NCBI GenBank assembly: GCA_015486965.1
Contig: WFQQ01000122.1
Span: 1-43,883 of the forward strand
Direction of reading: 5' to 3'
DNA length: 43,883 nucleotides
DNA from: Desulfurellaceae bacterium
GTDB lineage: Bacteria; Campylobacterota_A; Desulfurellia; Desulfurellales; Hippeaceae
The notes beneath the pieces are model-generated. The model was given only the letters and a program-made list of their open reading frames with translations. It did no database searches and had not been told where the DNA came from. The translations under genes were made by a program, and so were the position numbers. Positions within the stretch are counted from its first letter, which is position 1; the number at the start of each line of letters is the position of its first letter. Positions 25,075-34,006 of the stretch are shown piece by piece.

Positions 25075-26014
25075 AGTAAGCATAATTATACCAACATACA
25101 ACAGAAAAAAGCTGCTTATCAGGGCTTTAAGGAGCATCTTAGCTCAAACATACAAAAACTATGAAATCATAATCTACGACGATGGTTCAACCGACGGAAC
25201 AGAAGCCGAGATAGGTCAATTCAATAAAACAGTAGTTTATTTAAAAGGAGAGCATAGTGGAGTCAGCCATGCAAGAAACGAAGCCCTGAAAGTGTCCAAA
25301 GGAGAATATATAGCCTTTTTGGACGATGACGACTGGTGGGATGAAAAATACCTTGAGACAACGGTTAAAAGACTTAAAAGAGAAGATGTTATCGGTGTTT
25401 TCACAAACTACTACAAGGTTTACGAAAATGGCAAAAAAACAATAGGATTTCCAAAGGGGAAAGTCCCAGAAATAGTGGATTTAAACTGGATGGTTCGGGG
25501 CAGTTTCATAGACCCAAGCTTCACGGTTTTAAAAAGGGATACAGTGATAAAAGCAGGTCTTTTCGATGAAACTCTATCGACAACTGAGGATTGGGATCTC
25601 TGGCTTAGGATTCTCAAGCTGGGAAACTTTGCCTATATAGATACACCCCTCGTTTTTAAAAGTGCAACAACAAATCCCTCGATACCTTATGATAGATGGA
25701 AAAATAATACGCTCGTTATAGATAAATTTGTAAAAAACTTAACAGATAAAGAAAAACAGAAGCTCTATCCAAACCTACAAAGTTCGGCTGCTAAAATTTA
25801 TTCGAGGTGGGGAACATACCTTCTCCACACTGGAAAAACAACCGAAGCAAGGGAAAACTTGAGGAAATCCTTAAGAATGAAGTTTAAGTTCAAAACGCTC
25901 TTTAGAATTGCCCTTACATACTTACCCTCAACGGTTGCAAAAATTTTTGACGGTATTTATTTGAGAGAAATGAAAGAACATGCTAAAGTTAGAAAATTAA
26001 AAAAGGGGAGGTGA
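25067..26014 (+). CDS. Glycosyltransferase family 2 (second of two tandem paralogues)
   Basis: A 315-residue GT-A-fold glycosyltransferase, paralogue of the preceding gene with the same order of motifs: SIIIPTYNRKKLLIRAL, YDDGSTDGTE, FLDDDDWWDEKYLE and EDWDLWLRI. The C-terminal helical tail (YLLHTGKTTEARENLRKS) is also shared. The central donor-binding region is nearly identical to its neighbour, while N- and C-terminal acceptor-side regions differ, so the two may use the same donor sugar with different acceptors; that is inference. It overlaps the first paralogue by 8 nt, and the macro-domain gene follows after 3 nt. Confidence 0.9.
   Translation: MSKVSIIIPTYNRKKLLIRALRSILAQTYKNYEIIIYDDGSTDGTEAEIGQFNKTVVYLKGEHSGVSHARNEALKVSKGEYIAFLDDDDWWDEKYLETTVKRLKREDVIGVFTNYYKVYENGKKTIGFPKGKVPEIVDLNWMVRGSFIDPSFTVLKRDTVIKAGLFDETLSTTEDWDLWLRILKLGNFAYIDTPLVFKSATTNPSIPYDRWKNNTLVIDKFVKNLTDKEKQKLYPNLQSSAAKIYSRWGTYLLHTGKTTEARENLRKSLRMKFKFKTLFRIALTYLPSTVAKIFDGIYLREMKEHAKVRKLKKGR
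25305..25519 (+). repeat. Copy 2 of the 215-bp high-identity block shared by the two GT2 genes
   Basis: Partner of 24359-24573, with the 54-nt exactly identical run at 25466-25519, the 29-nt run at 25403-25431 and the DxD-region run at 25305-25349 (one mismatch). Confidence 0.9.
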
Positions 26015-26017
26015 GAG

Positions 26018-26563
26018 ATGAAACTCCTCAAAGAGATTAAGTTAGACGATAAGGTTATCAAGGTAATTCAGGGAGACATTACAGAAGAGAAAACTGAAGC
26101 GATAGTAAACGCAGCCAACTCCCACCTAAAACACGGGGGAGGCGTGGCAGGTGCCATAGTCAGAAAGGGTGGCTATGTAATCCAAGAAGAGAGCGACAAA
26201 ATTGGATATGTCCCCACAGGCTCCGCTGCAATTACAGGAGCAGGGAAACTAAAAGCCAAATATGTTATACACGCAGTGGGACCGGTCTGGGGTGAAGGCG
26301 ATGAGGACAACAAGCTGAAAAGTGCCGTATTGAGTGCTTTAAAAATTGCGGAAGAAAAAGGGATTAAAAGTGTATCCATACCTGCTATAAGCTCTGGCAT
26401 TTTCGGATTTCCAAAAGAGAGGGCAGCCCATATCATCTTTACCACCACGGTTGAGTTTCTAAAAGGCTCAAAAAACGTGAAAGAGGTTCACTTCTGCAAT
26501 ATAGATGAACTAACAGCCAGCCTTTTCAAAAAAGAGGCTGAGGAGTGGGAGGCTAAAAAATAG
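26018..26563 (+). CDS. Macro-domain protein, O-acetyl-ADP-ribose deacetylase/ADP-ribosylhydrolase type
   Basis: A 181-residue stand-alone macro domain (YmdB/MacroD class), which binds ADP-ribose and commonly hydrolyses ADP-ribosyl or O-acetyl-ADP-ribose links. Visible elements are [20 protein letters not shown], the GGGVAGAI loop (41-47) that holds the catalytic region in this class, [16 protein letters not shown] and the SSGIFGFP phosphate loop. It has no signal or membrane segment, so it is cytosolic. GGGGAGGTGAGAG precedes the ATG. Its stop codon is shared with the putative AUA start of livH (ATAG). Confidence 0.9.
   Translation: MKLLKEIKLDDKVIKVIQGDITEEKTEAIVNAANSHLKHGGGVAGAIVRKGGYVIQEESDKIGYVPTGSAAITGAGKLKAKYVIHAVGPVWGEGDEDNKLKSAVLSALKIAEEKGIKSVSIPAISSGIFGFPKERAAHIIFTTTVEFLKGSKNVKEVHFCNIDELTASLFKKEAEEWEAKK
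26547..26562 (+). promoter_or_regulatory. Shine-Dalgarno plus AUA start of livH
   Basis: GGGAGG (26547-26552) lies 7 nt before ATA (26560-26562), which begins the frame matching the LivH N-terminus ([16 protein letters not shown]). Between the in-frame TAA at 26554 and the GTG at 26662 there is no ATG, GTG or TTG. ATA overlaps the macro-gene stop TAG, the same 4-nt overlap style seen elsewhere in the window as ATGA or TTGA. Confidence 0.6.
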
Positions 26564-27432
26564 AAGCCTTTTTACAATACACAATCAACGGAATAATAAC
26601 AGGGCTTATATACTCCCTTGTTGCCCTTGGGTTCAACATAATCTACTCCACAACAAGAATCGTGAACTTTGCCCAGGGCGAGTTTGTTATGCTGGGCGCC
26701 ATGCTCCAGTTTTATTTCTTAACCCTACATATTCCAATAGTCCTGAGTTTTTTACTCTCTTCACTAATCGTAGGAGTGATAGGCTACTTTATCCATGCAG
26801 TGTTTATAAGGGGTACAAGAAACCCCCAAGAACTTGCCCTTATAGTGCTAACAATAGGCATAGCCATGATCTTGAGGGGTACATCCATGCTTCTTTTTGG
26901 TAAAAATGCTCACGCTGTCAAACAGTTCTTGCCGTTTGATAGTATTACCGTATTTGGATTGACATTTTCCTCCCAGTACATAGTTGTATTTGCGGGAGCC
27001 ATTATATTTGCGACACTCCTTTTTATTTACTTCAACAAAACAAATTCAGGCAAGGTTATGATGGCAAGCTCAAACAACCCTCTGGCATGCAGGCTATTTG
27101 GTATCGATGTGGAGCAGGTTCAGGCCATCTCCTTCTTTATTAGCGGAATGCTGGGAGCCATAGGCGGTTCCATTATTGCTCCCATAAGCTTCGCCAAATA
27201 CAACATGGGGTTAATTATGGGCTTAAAAGGGTTTTCTGCGAGTGTGGTTGGTGGCTTTGGAAACAATGTTGGAGCTATAGCAGGTGGACTCATTATAGGT
27301 GTCTCAGAATCTCTTGCTGCTGGGTACATCTCTTCTTCTTACAAAGATATAGTCGCATTTCTAATCATGATATTGGTGCTTTTTGTAAAGCCGTCGGGCA
27401 TTTTCGGAGCTAAGGATATTGAAAGGGTTTAG
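26560..27432 (+). CDS. livH: ABC transporter permease LivH (branched-chain amino acid type), apparent AUA start
   Basis: A 290-residue inner-membrane permease, if it begins at ATA 26560. That start gives (M)[41 protein letters not shown] in overlapping pieces, the normal LivH opening with its first membrane helix. The ORF-track start (GTG 26662, [12 protein letters not shown]) would remove about 34 residues including that helix and has no good Shine-Dalgarno. The rest shows the many hydrophobic segments and the [18 protein letters not shown] region of LivH/HisM-class permeases. It pairs with LivM to form the channel of a hydrophobic amino acid or related carboxylate/amide importer. It abuts livM with no spacing. 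Confidence 0.88.
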   Translation: MEAFLQYTINGIITGLIYSLVALGFNIIYSTTRIVNFAQGEFVMLGAMLQFYFLTLHIPIVLSFLLSSLIVGVIGYFIHAVFIRGTRNPQELALIVLTIGIAMILRGTSMLLFGKNAHAVKQFLPFDSITVFGLTFSSQYIVVFAGAIIFATLLFIYFNKTNSGKVMMASSNNPLACRLFGIDVEQVQAISFFISGMLGAIGGSIIAPISFAKYNMGLIMGLKGFSASVVGGFGNNVGAIAGGLIIGVSESLAAGYISSSYKDIVAFLIMILVLFVKPSGIFGAKDIERV

Positions 27433-28359
27433 ATGAGACAGAGCACGGCAACATACATTCTAATATTTGTGTTTTTAACCGCTGGCATTTTTATAAAAAA
27501 CCCCTTCATTTTAAACATGGTATCACTTTCAGCCCTTACCGTAATTACAGTTTTGGGCTTAAACCTCCTTCTTGGATATGCAGGTCAGGTATCCTTAGGG
27601 CATGCGGGATTTGTTGCTATGGGTGCATATATCTCTTCCATTCTTTCCATCAAAACAGGACTCAACCCCTGGCTATCAATAGCCATTGCTTCAGCTATCA
27701 CAACCGTTGTTGCAGCGTTTATTGGGTATCCAACCCTAAAACTAAAGGGCCACTATTTAGCGATGGCAACACTTGCCATAGGTGAGATTATCTACATGCT
27801 TGCAAATAACTTAATAACACTAACTGGTGGTCATCAAGGTCTTACTGGCATCCCCATGCTCTCAATAGGCAACTTCACATTCGATAGCGAGAAAAAATTC
27901 TACTTTTTCTCATGGGCGGTGGTTCTCCTATTTGCATTTGTAAGCAACAGAATAATAAACTCCCACTACGGGAGGGCGCTTAAAGCAATACACGAAAAAG
28001 AGGCAGCAGCGAAATCGTTTGGAGTTAATGTTCACCTTTATAAAGTTGCAATATTCTCGTTGAGTGCTTTCTACGCTGCAATCTCTGGAGGGTTATACGC
28101 CTTTTACATTGGTTTTATTTCACCATCTTCGTTCAGTCTGCTTAAATCGATAGACTATATCGTAATGGCATTTGTTGGTGGAATAGACAGCATATTTGGT
28201 TCCATCATCACAACAGTCATTCTTGGTTCCCTACCCAATATACTAACTTCCCTGCAAGATTTCTGGCCAATAGTAAACGGTGGCCTTTTGGTTGTAGCTG
28301 CCATGTTCATGACCAGAGGACTTGGTGGGTTGATAAAATGGAAAAGAAATACATTTTAA
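27433..28359 (+). CDS. livM: ABC transporter permease LivM
   Basis: A 308-residue membrane protein with about eight to ten hydrophobic segments, opening with one near residues 7-22. The LivM signature GYAGQVSLGHAGFVAMGAYISS is near 50-72 and RALKAIHEKEAAAKSFGVN marks the cytoplasmic coupling loop that contacts the ATPases. It forms the second half of the permease with LivH. The ATG directly follows the livH stop and the 3' end overlaps livG by 22 nt. Confidence 0.93.
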   Translation: MRQSTATYILIFVFLTAGIFIKNPFILNMVSLSALTVITVLGLNLLLGYAGQVSLGHAGFVAMGAYISSILSIKTGLNPWLSIAIASAITTVVAAFIGYPTLKLKGHYLAMATLAIGEIIYMLANNLITLTGGHQGLTGIPMLSIGNFTFDSEKKFYFFSWAVVLLFAFVSNRIINSHYGRALKAIHEKEAAAKSFGVNVHLYKVAIFSLSAFYAAISGGLYAFYIGFISPSSFSLLKSIDYIVMAFVGGIDSIFGSIITTVILGSLPNILTSLQDFWPIVNGGLLVVAAMFMTRGLGGLIKWKRNTF

Positions 28360-29096
28360 AAATTAAAAACATAACAAAGAGCTTTGGTGGGTTAAAAGCC
28401 TTAGACAATATCAGCTTCAATGTAAATAAAAAGCAGATTAAAGCCTTGGTTGGACCAAACGGTGCTGGAAAAACCACCCTGTTTAACATAATCACGCGGC
28501 TCTACCAACCTGACAGAGGCTCAATAGAGTATGACCAGAAAAACCTCCTATCCTACATGCCGCACCAACTCATCAGACTGGGGATAGCAAGAACATTTCA
28601 AAACATCCAGCTAATAGATGCACTCACAGTAAAAGAGAACATAGCTTTAGGACTCCACGCAAAGATTAAATCCAACCCATTGAGTGTAGTGTTTGGTTTG
28701 AACAGAAAGGAAGAGAAGGAGGTTTTTGAAAAAACTGAACGGGTTGCGCACTTTTTAAAGATAGAGAGCTTTTTGAACAAACACCCAGAGCAAGTTCCCT
28801 TTGGCATAAAAAGACTTGTAGAGATAGGACGGGCTTTGATTAGCCAGCCAAAGCTTCTCCTGCTTGATGAACCAGCGGCTGGTTTGAACGAGAACGAAAC
28901 AGAGAGGCTTCTGAATACGCTGTTCAGAATCTGGGAAAGAGGCATATCCATTCTTCTCATCGAACACGACATGGAGTTTGTGGCTAACTGCTCACACTCC
29001 ATAGTTGTTATGGATAGCGGAAAGAAAATCGCTGAAGGCTTACCAAGTGATGTAATGAATGACTACAATGTAATAAAAGCATACATGGGTGAGTAG
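28338..29096 (+). CDS. livG: ABC transporter ATP-binding protein LivG
   Basis: A 252-residue ATPase of the branched-chain amino acid transporter class. The Walker A is GPNGAGKTT (39-47) and the Walker B LLLLDEPAAGLN. The ABC signature is not LSGGQ; it reads VPFGIKRLVEIGRAL, in the position where LivG proteins have LPYGxQRRLEIARAL, with Phe and Ile-Lys replacements. The family C-terminal tail around GLPSDVMNDYNVIKAYMGE is present. It overlaps livM by 22 nt and abuts livF. Confidence 0.93.
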   Translation: MEKKYILKIKNITKSFGGLKALDNISFNVNKKQIKALVGPNGAGKTTLFNIITRLYQPDRGSIEYDQKNLLSYMPHQLIRLGIARTFQNIQLIDALTVKENIALGLHAKIKSNPLSVVFGLNRKEEKEVFEKTERVAHFLKIESFLNKHPEQVPFGIKRLVEIGRALISQPKLLLLDEPAAGLNENETERLLNTLFRIWERGISILLIEHDMEFVANCSHSIVVMDSGKKIAEGLPSDVMNDYNVIKAYMGE

Positions 29097-29804
29097 ATGC
29101 TGAATGTTAAAAATCTAACTGTTTATTACGGTAGAGCTTTGGCCGTTTCAGATGTGTCATTTAAAGTAAATAAAGGTGAAATTGTAGCCATCGTTGGTTC
29201 AAATGGGGCGGGTAAAACAACCATTCTCAATGCAGTTATGAATATAATACCCAAAAAGGGCAGTGTCTTTTTTAAAAATATAGATATAACACACCTAAAA
29301 ACGCATAGGATTGCAAATTTGGGTGTAAGCTACCTTCCGGATAAAAGAACGGTCTTCAAAGAGCTATCAGTTCTTGACAATCTTAAAGTAGCTTTTTATA
29401 AAATCCCAAAAAGAGGGATAGAAGATTTTAATAAAAAGTTAGAGGATATATTTGAGCACTTTCCAAATCTGCAAGAGAAATTAAAACTGAAGGCGGGCTA
29501 TCTCTCTGGCGGCGAACAGCAGATGCTATCAATAGCTCAAAGTTTAATAAGAAATCCAGAGTTTATAATACTTGATGAACCCTCGGCAGGTCTATCGCCA
29601 AAGCTTGTTAAAGACCTATTTAATATAATAAGCTTCATGAAACACAACAAATTGACCGTTTTAATTGTTGAGCAAAATGTGAATAAAACAATAAAGGTTT
29701 CTGATACGGTTTACTTTCTAAAAAACGGAAAAATTGTGGATTATGGCAGTGCAAGGGATTTTTACGACGACAGGAGAATTAAACAGGCGTATTTTGGAGG
29801 TTAG
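29097..29804 (+). CDS. livF: ABC transporter ATP-binding protein LivF
   Basis: A 235-residue ATPase, partner of LivG. The Walker A is GSNGAGKTT near 34-42, the signature LSGGEQQML is canonical, and the Walker B is FIILDEPSAGLSP. The LivF-type ending RRIKQAYFGG is present. No periplasmic substrate-binding protein (LivK/LivJ) lies beside livHMGF in this window, so the importer must use one encoded elsewhere; its substrate is therefore open. The ATG directly follows the livG stop. Confidence 0.93.
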   Translation: MLNVKNLTVYYGRALAVSDVSFKVNKGEIVAIVGSNGAGKTTILNAVMNIIPKKGSVFFKNIDITHLKTHRIANLGVSYLPDKRTVFKELSVLDNLKVAFYKIPKRGIEDFNKKLEDIFEHFPNLQEKLKLKAGYLSGGEQQMLSIAQSLIRNPEFIILDEPSAGLSPKLVKDLFNIISFMKHNKLTVLIVEQNVNKTIKVSDTVYFLKNGKIVDYGSARDFYDDRRIKQAYFGG

Positions 29805-30695
29805 ATGTTCAGGAATGTGGGCATTATCGCCAAAGCCAAGGTAAAAAACATAGACAAAATAGTCAAGGAGCTAACAGAATACTTAAAGAGATGGGGTGTA
29901 AACATAGTGCTTGGTGAGGAGGCAGCAGAGTCTTTAGGGGAAAAAGGTGTAAGCAGGGAAAGGCTCGCCGCACATGTTGATATTATAATAGTTTTGGGTG
30001 GCGATGGAACATTCATATCGGCGGCACGCTCAGTTAATGAGTCGGAGAAAGATATACCAATACTTGGGATAAATTTGGGCAGAATGGGTTTTCTAACTGA
30101 GGTTCCCCTATCAAAAATGTTCGATGTGCTTGAAAAGGTGTTCTCAAAAGGAGATTACCTGATTGAGGAGAGGATGATGCTCGATGTGGAGATATACAAC
30201 AACTCCACATTTGTGAGCAGAAAAACCGTATTCAACGATGTAGTGGTCAGCAAAGGGGCACTTGCAAGGATAGTTCCTATAAATGTTAAAGTTAGTTTTG
30301 GGGAAAAGCTCCTGAATGTTGCCACATACCATGCCGACGGCTTGATTGTTTCAACCCCTTCAGGCTCAACTGCTTATAATTTAGCAGCAGGAGGACCCAT
30401 TGTCTATCCCACACTGGACTGCGTAATTCTAACTCCTATCTGTCCCCATACACTCTCTAACAGACCCATTGTTCTTCCCGACAATGCCCAGCTTACAATA
30501 AAGATAGTTGAAAATATTAAAGATATATTTGCAACCCTGGACGGCCAGATGGGATACAAAATAACTCCAAACCAAAAATTAATCGTCAGAAAATCCACAA
30601 GGAAGATAAAAATCATCACTCAAAAGGACAAAAACTACTTTGATGTTCTAAGAACAAAGTTAAACTGGGAAGAGAGAAAAATTAGAAGCATCTGA
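29805..30695 (+). CDS. nadK: NAD kinase
   Basis: A 296-residue cytosolic kinase that phosphorylates NAD to NADP with ATP or polyphosphate. It has the catalytic GGDGT at 65-69, NLGRMGFLTE shortly after, and the NAD-binding stretch STPSGSTAYNLAAGGP. Length is normal. It follows the livF stop with no spacing and shares one base with recN. nadK beside recN is a common arrangement in bacteria, which supports both calls. Confidence 0.95.
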   Translation: MFRNVGIIAKAKVKNIDKIVKELTEYLKRWGVNIVLGEEAAESLGEKGVSRERLAAHVDIIIVLGGDGTFISAARSVNESEKDIPILGINLGRMGFLTEVPLSKMFDVLEKVFSKGDYLIEERMMLDVEIYNNSTFVSRKTVFNDVVVSKGALARIVPINVKVSFGEKLLNVATYHADGLIVSTPSGSTAYNLAAGGPIVYPTLDCVILTPICPHTLSNRPIVLPDNAQLTIKIVENIKDIFATLDGQMGYKITPNQKLIVRKSTRKIKIITQKDKNYFDVLRTKLNWEERKIRSI

Positions 30696-32230
30696 TGCTA
30701 AAAAAGATAGAGATAGAAAACTTCCTGACCATAGAGAGGATAACCATCGAACCCTCACCAAGAATAACTGCCATAGTAGGAGAGTCGGGAAGCGGTAAAT
30801 CACTGATACTAAAAGCAGTAAACTTTGTATTTTCGCAGAAAACGGATACAACACTGGTGGGCAGCTTTTCAGAGTTAACGAAAATCTCATTGACATTCAA
30901 CCTAAATCCAGTGCAAAAAGATATTGTATCTGAATTCGGTATAACAGATACAGATATTGTCATAACAAAAATTATAAAAAGGGGCTCGTCAAAGGTTTTG
31001 ATAAATCATGAACCGATTACAGCAAAAGCAATAGCCTCACTAAGACCAACTCTCCTAAGCATAGTATCACAGGAGTACAAATTTGAGCTCTTCTCATCTG
31101 AAAAACTGCTTCAGTTAATAGATACACAGGTGGAAAAAAGTACAAAAGAAAACTTTCTAAACAGTTTTAATACCTACGCACATCTCCAAGAAGATATCGG
31201 AACAATTCAAGAGAGGCTCAAACAGATAGATAACTCTCATCCCGAGTTATTACTTGAAGCCATAGAAAGGGTGAACCCAAAAGAAGGTGAATATGAAGAG
31301 CTTTTAGATAAACTGAGCAGAATAAAAAACTCAAAAGCTATAAAGGAAATAGCAGGCAGGGCTGTAATTGAACTTTATGAAAAAGAGAACTCTTGCGAAG
31401 AGGTGCTGAACAAAATCACAAGGGAGTTAGAAAAATTAAACAATTGCTCTTCTTTGGCTGCAACTCTTGAGCCACTTCAAGAAGCATTGGAGCTGATCAG
31501 ACAACCAAAAGGTGAACTCTACGCTCTCACAAGCAACGATTTCTCAGAGGATGATTTAGATGCAATAAACTCAAGACTGTTTCAACTTGAAAAATTAAAA
31601 AGGCAGTTTGGTAAAGAGATTGATGAGATTATAGAGAAAAGGGATGAGTTGAGAAAGCTACTCTCTGAAAAGGATGAATTGCTATTTCAAATGGAAAAAT
31701 TACAGGAAGAATTGAAAAAACAGGAACTTGAGGTTAAGAAAGCTGCGGAACTTCTATCGGGAGAGAGAAAAAAAATAGCAAAGAACATAGAGAAAACGAT
31801 TGTTAAATATCTATCCAAATTGAACCTTGAAAAGAGCACTGTTAAAATAGTCTTTAAGGAAAAGGAGCTATCAAAATCTGGTTTCGACAGCGTAGATATA
31901 CTGTTTTCTGCAAACCCTGACATAAAACCAAATACTTTGGATAAAGTGGCAAGCGGTGGAGAAAAATCGAGATTCATTTTAGCCCTAAAGATGACCCTTT
32001 CCGAACTTTCAAATGTACAGGAAACGGTAATATTTGATGAAATTGAGTCGGGCTTGAGTGCTGAAGCACTGAACAAGCTCCTTAAACTCATAAGTAAGTA
32101 TTCTGAAAGGAACCAGCTTATCCTCATAACACACTCAGAAGAGGTTTCAAAAAATGCTGATGTTGTATATAAAGTGGAAAAAGAGTTCAAAAACGGTAAA
32201 ACCTTGAGTAAAGCCGAGATGACAAAATGA
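30695..32230 (+). CDS. recN: DNA repair ATPase RecN
   Basis: A 511-residue SMC-like protein acting in double-strand break repair. The N-terminal half has Walker A GESGSGKS at 29-36 after the typical opening LKKIEIENFLTIERI. Central residues (about 140-370) are charged coiled coil (KRDELRKLLSEKDELLFQMEKLQEEL). The C-terminal half has ASGGEKSRFILALK (signature) and VIFDEIESGLS (Walker B), then ILITHSEEV. It is somewhat shorter than the roughly 550 residues typical of RecN, mainly in the coiled coil. It overlaps nadK by 1 nt and murG by 4 nt. Confidence 0.9.
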   Translation: MLKKIEIENFLTIERITIEPSPRITAIVGESGSGKSLILKAVNFVFSQKTDTTLVGSFSELTKISLTFNLNPVQKDIVSEFGITDTDIVITKIIKRGSSKVLINHEPITAKAIASLRPTLLSIVSQEYKFELFSSEKLLQLIDTQVEKSTKENFLNSFNTYAHLQEDIGTIQERLKQIDNSHPELLLEAIERVNPKEGEYEELLDKLSRIKNSKAIKEIAGRAVIELYEKENSCEEVLNKITRELEKLNNCSSLAATLEPLQEALELIRQPKGELYALTSNDFSEDDLDAINSRLFQLEKLKRQFGKEIDEIIEKRDELRKLLSEKDELLFQMEKLQEELKKQELEVKKAAELLSGERKKIAKNIEKTIVKYLSKLNLEKSTVKIVFKEKELSKSGFDSVDILFSANPDIKPNTLDKVASGGEKSRFILALKMTLSELSNVQETVIFDEIESGLSAEALNKLLKLISKYSERNQLILITHSEEVSKNADVVYKVEKEFKNGKTLSKAEMTK

Positions 32231-33255
32231 GAAATGCAATATTGAGCGGCGGAGGAACTGGTGGACACCTGTTTGCAGCCATAGCGTTTGCTGAATTTTT
32301 AGAGAAAAACGGAATCAATCCTGTAATAGTTGGTTCAGAATACGGTTTAGAAAAGGAAATTTTAAAAAACTATAAATTTGATTACTTCTTGTTAAAAACC
32401 AGAGGTGTTGCGGGTAAAAAGCTAACAGACAAAATTAAAGGGGCTCTACTAATTATAAAGTCCATTACAGACTCCTTTAAAATCATAAAGGAAACAAAAC
32501 CAGTTTTTAGTCTCGGGTTTGGTGGCTATGCGAGTTTCCCTGTAATCGTAGCTTCCAAAATAGTTGGTGTAAGAACTGCAATCTTAGAGCAAAATTCAAT
32601 ACCTGGAAAGTCAAACAAAATTCTATCAAAGCTATGCGATATAACCTTTCTTAATTTCGATATCACAAAAAGGTATATAAATGGAGTGGTTGTGGGAAAC
32701 CCAACAAGGATAAAACCAAAAAAACCGCACAGGGGTATAAAAAAACCTTTCACAATAGGCGTTATTGGTGGCTCAAGGGGTGCAAGGAGCATAAATAACG
32801 CCATGATAGAGCTATCAAATTATAGTCTTGACATTAATGTAATTCACCAAACGGGAGAACAAGATTATGAAAGGGTTAGAGAAAGCTACAAAAACAACAA
32901 AAAAAACTGGAGGGTAGAAAAGTTCATCTACGATATGGATGAGTTTTACAGCAAAATAGACTTTATTGTTTGCAGGGCTGGTGCAAGCACACTGAGTGAA
33001 GTAGCCTGCTCAAGTCTTGGCTCGATACTTATTCCATACCCCTATGCCATATACAACCATCAGTATTTCAACGCAAAATACTTTCACGACAACAAAGCTG
33101 CTTATTTAATCGAAGATAAAGATTTAACTGGAAAAAAACTATTTAGTATTATATCATCTCTAACGGCTGATAAGTTGAAAGAGATGTCAGAGAATGCCTT
33201 AAGGCTTTGCAGACAGGACAGCTGTGAAAGAATGCTGAAACTATTGCTCAGGTGA
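32227..33255 (+). CDS. murG: UDP-GlcNAc:undecaprenyl-PP-MurNAc-pentapeptide GlcNAc transferase MurG
   Basis: A 342-residue GT28 glycosyltransferase that converts lipid I to lipid II on the inner face of the inner membrane. The glycine-rich acceptor loop GGGTGGH is at 8-14, GFGGYASFPVIVA and AILEQNSIPGKSN follow, and the donor-binding half has GVIGGSRGARSIN and CRAGASTLSEVA. It lies about 29 kb from the ftsL-ftsI block instead of inside a dcw cluster. It shares ATGA with recN, and parA follows after 4 nt. Confidence 0.95.
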   Translation: MRNAILSGGGTGGHLFAAIAFAEFLEKNGINPVIVGSEYGLEKEILKNYKFDYFLLKTRGVAGKKLTDKIKGALLIIKSITDSFKIIKETKPVFSLGFGGYASFPVIVASKIVGVRTAILEQNSIPGKSNKILSKLCDITFLNFDITKRYINGVVVGNPTRIKPKKPHRGIKKPFTIGVIGGSRGARSINNAMIELSNYSLDINVIHQTGEQDYERVRESYKNNKKNWRVEKFIYDMDEFYSKIDFIVCRAGASTLSEVACSSLGSILIPYPYAIYNHQYFNAKYFHDNKAAYLIEDKDLTGKKLFSIISSLTADKLKEMSENALRLCRQDSCERMLKLLLR

Positions 33256-33259
33256 ACGG

Positions 33260-34006
33260 ATGAAAACGATCGCAATCACGAATCAGAAGGGCGGCGTAGG
33301 AAAAACCACCACTGCAATCAATCTTGGTGCATCTTTAGCTGTATTTGGTAAAAAAGTTCTAATAATAGACATAGACCCACAGGCAAATGCAACAAGTGGA
33401 CTTAACTCAGAAAGGGATGTTTGCATCTACCATGCACTAATTGGCAAAAAATCCTTAAAATCCCTTATCACACCTACAGAGATGGAAAACCTATACATAG
33501 TTCCTTCAAACATATCCCTGATAGGTGCTGAGGTTGAGTTGAAAAACATACAAAACAAAGAAAAGATATTGAAAAATTTACTGAGAGATATAAAAGGGTT
33601 TGACTATGTGTTGATAGACTGTCCACCATCCCTTGGTTTTCTCACCATAAATGCCCTTGTAGCCGCAAACTCTGTTCTTGTTCCTGTTCAGTGTGAATAT
33701 TTCGCAATGGAAGGGTTAGCCCAGCTTCTCCACACAATAAACCTCGTAAAAAGAACCTTTAATCCATCTCTAAAAATAGAGGGTATCCTTCTTACAATGC
33801 ACGATAAAAGGAACAATCTGTCCAAGCAGGTTGAGATGGAGCTTAAACGACACTTTCCCAAATACATATTTAAAACCTTGATTCCAAGGAATGTAAGGTT
33901 ATCTGAAGCACCAAGTTTTGGTAAATCTGTTATCTCTTACGATATAAAATGCCCTGGGAGTCAGAGCTATCTATCATTAGCCAAAGAGGTTTTGAAGTAT
34001 GCCTAA
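33260..34006 (+). CDS. parA: Chromosome partitioning ATPase ParA (Soj)
   Basis: A 248-residue P-loop ATPase of the ParA/MinD family. The deviant Walker A KGGVGKTT is at residues 10-17, then IIDIDPQANATSG (Walker A' region) and YVLIDCPPSLGFLT (Walker B). The short form without an N-terminal DNA-binding extension is the chromosomal type. It works with ParB to separate origins. It overlaps parB by 8 nt. I did not see a parS palindrome in the window. Confidence 0.95.
   Translation: MKTIAITNQKGGVGKTTTAINLGASLAVFGKKVLIIDIDPQANATSGLNSERDVCIYHALIGKKSLKSLITPTEMENLYIVPSNISLIGAEVELKNIQNKEKILKNLLRDIKGFDYVLIDCPPSLGFLTINALVAANSVLVPVQCEYFAMEGLAQLLHTINLVKRTFNPSLKIEGILLTMHDKRNNLSKQVEMELKRHFPKYIFKTLIPRNVRLSEAPSFGKSVISYDIKCPGSQSYLSLAKEVLKYA

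Noticed and set aside
31687-32268. 193-aa antisense ORF opposite recN
   Set aside because: Ser/Phe-rich shadow of the RecN coiled coil and ATPase region.
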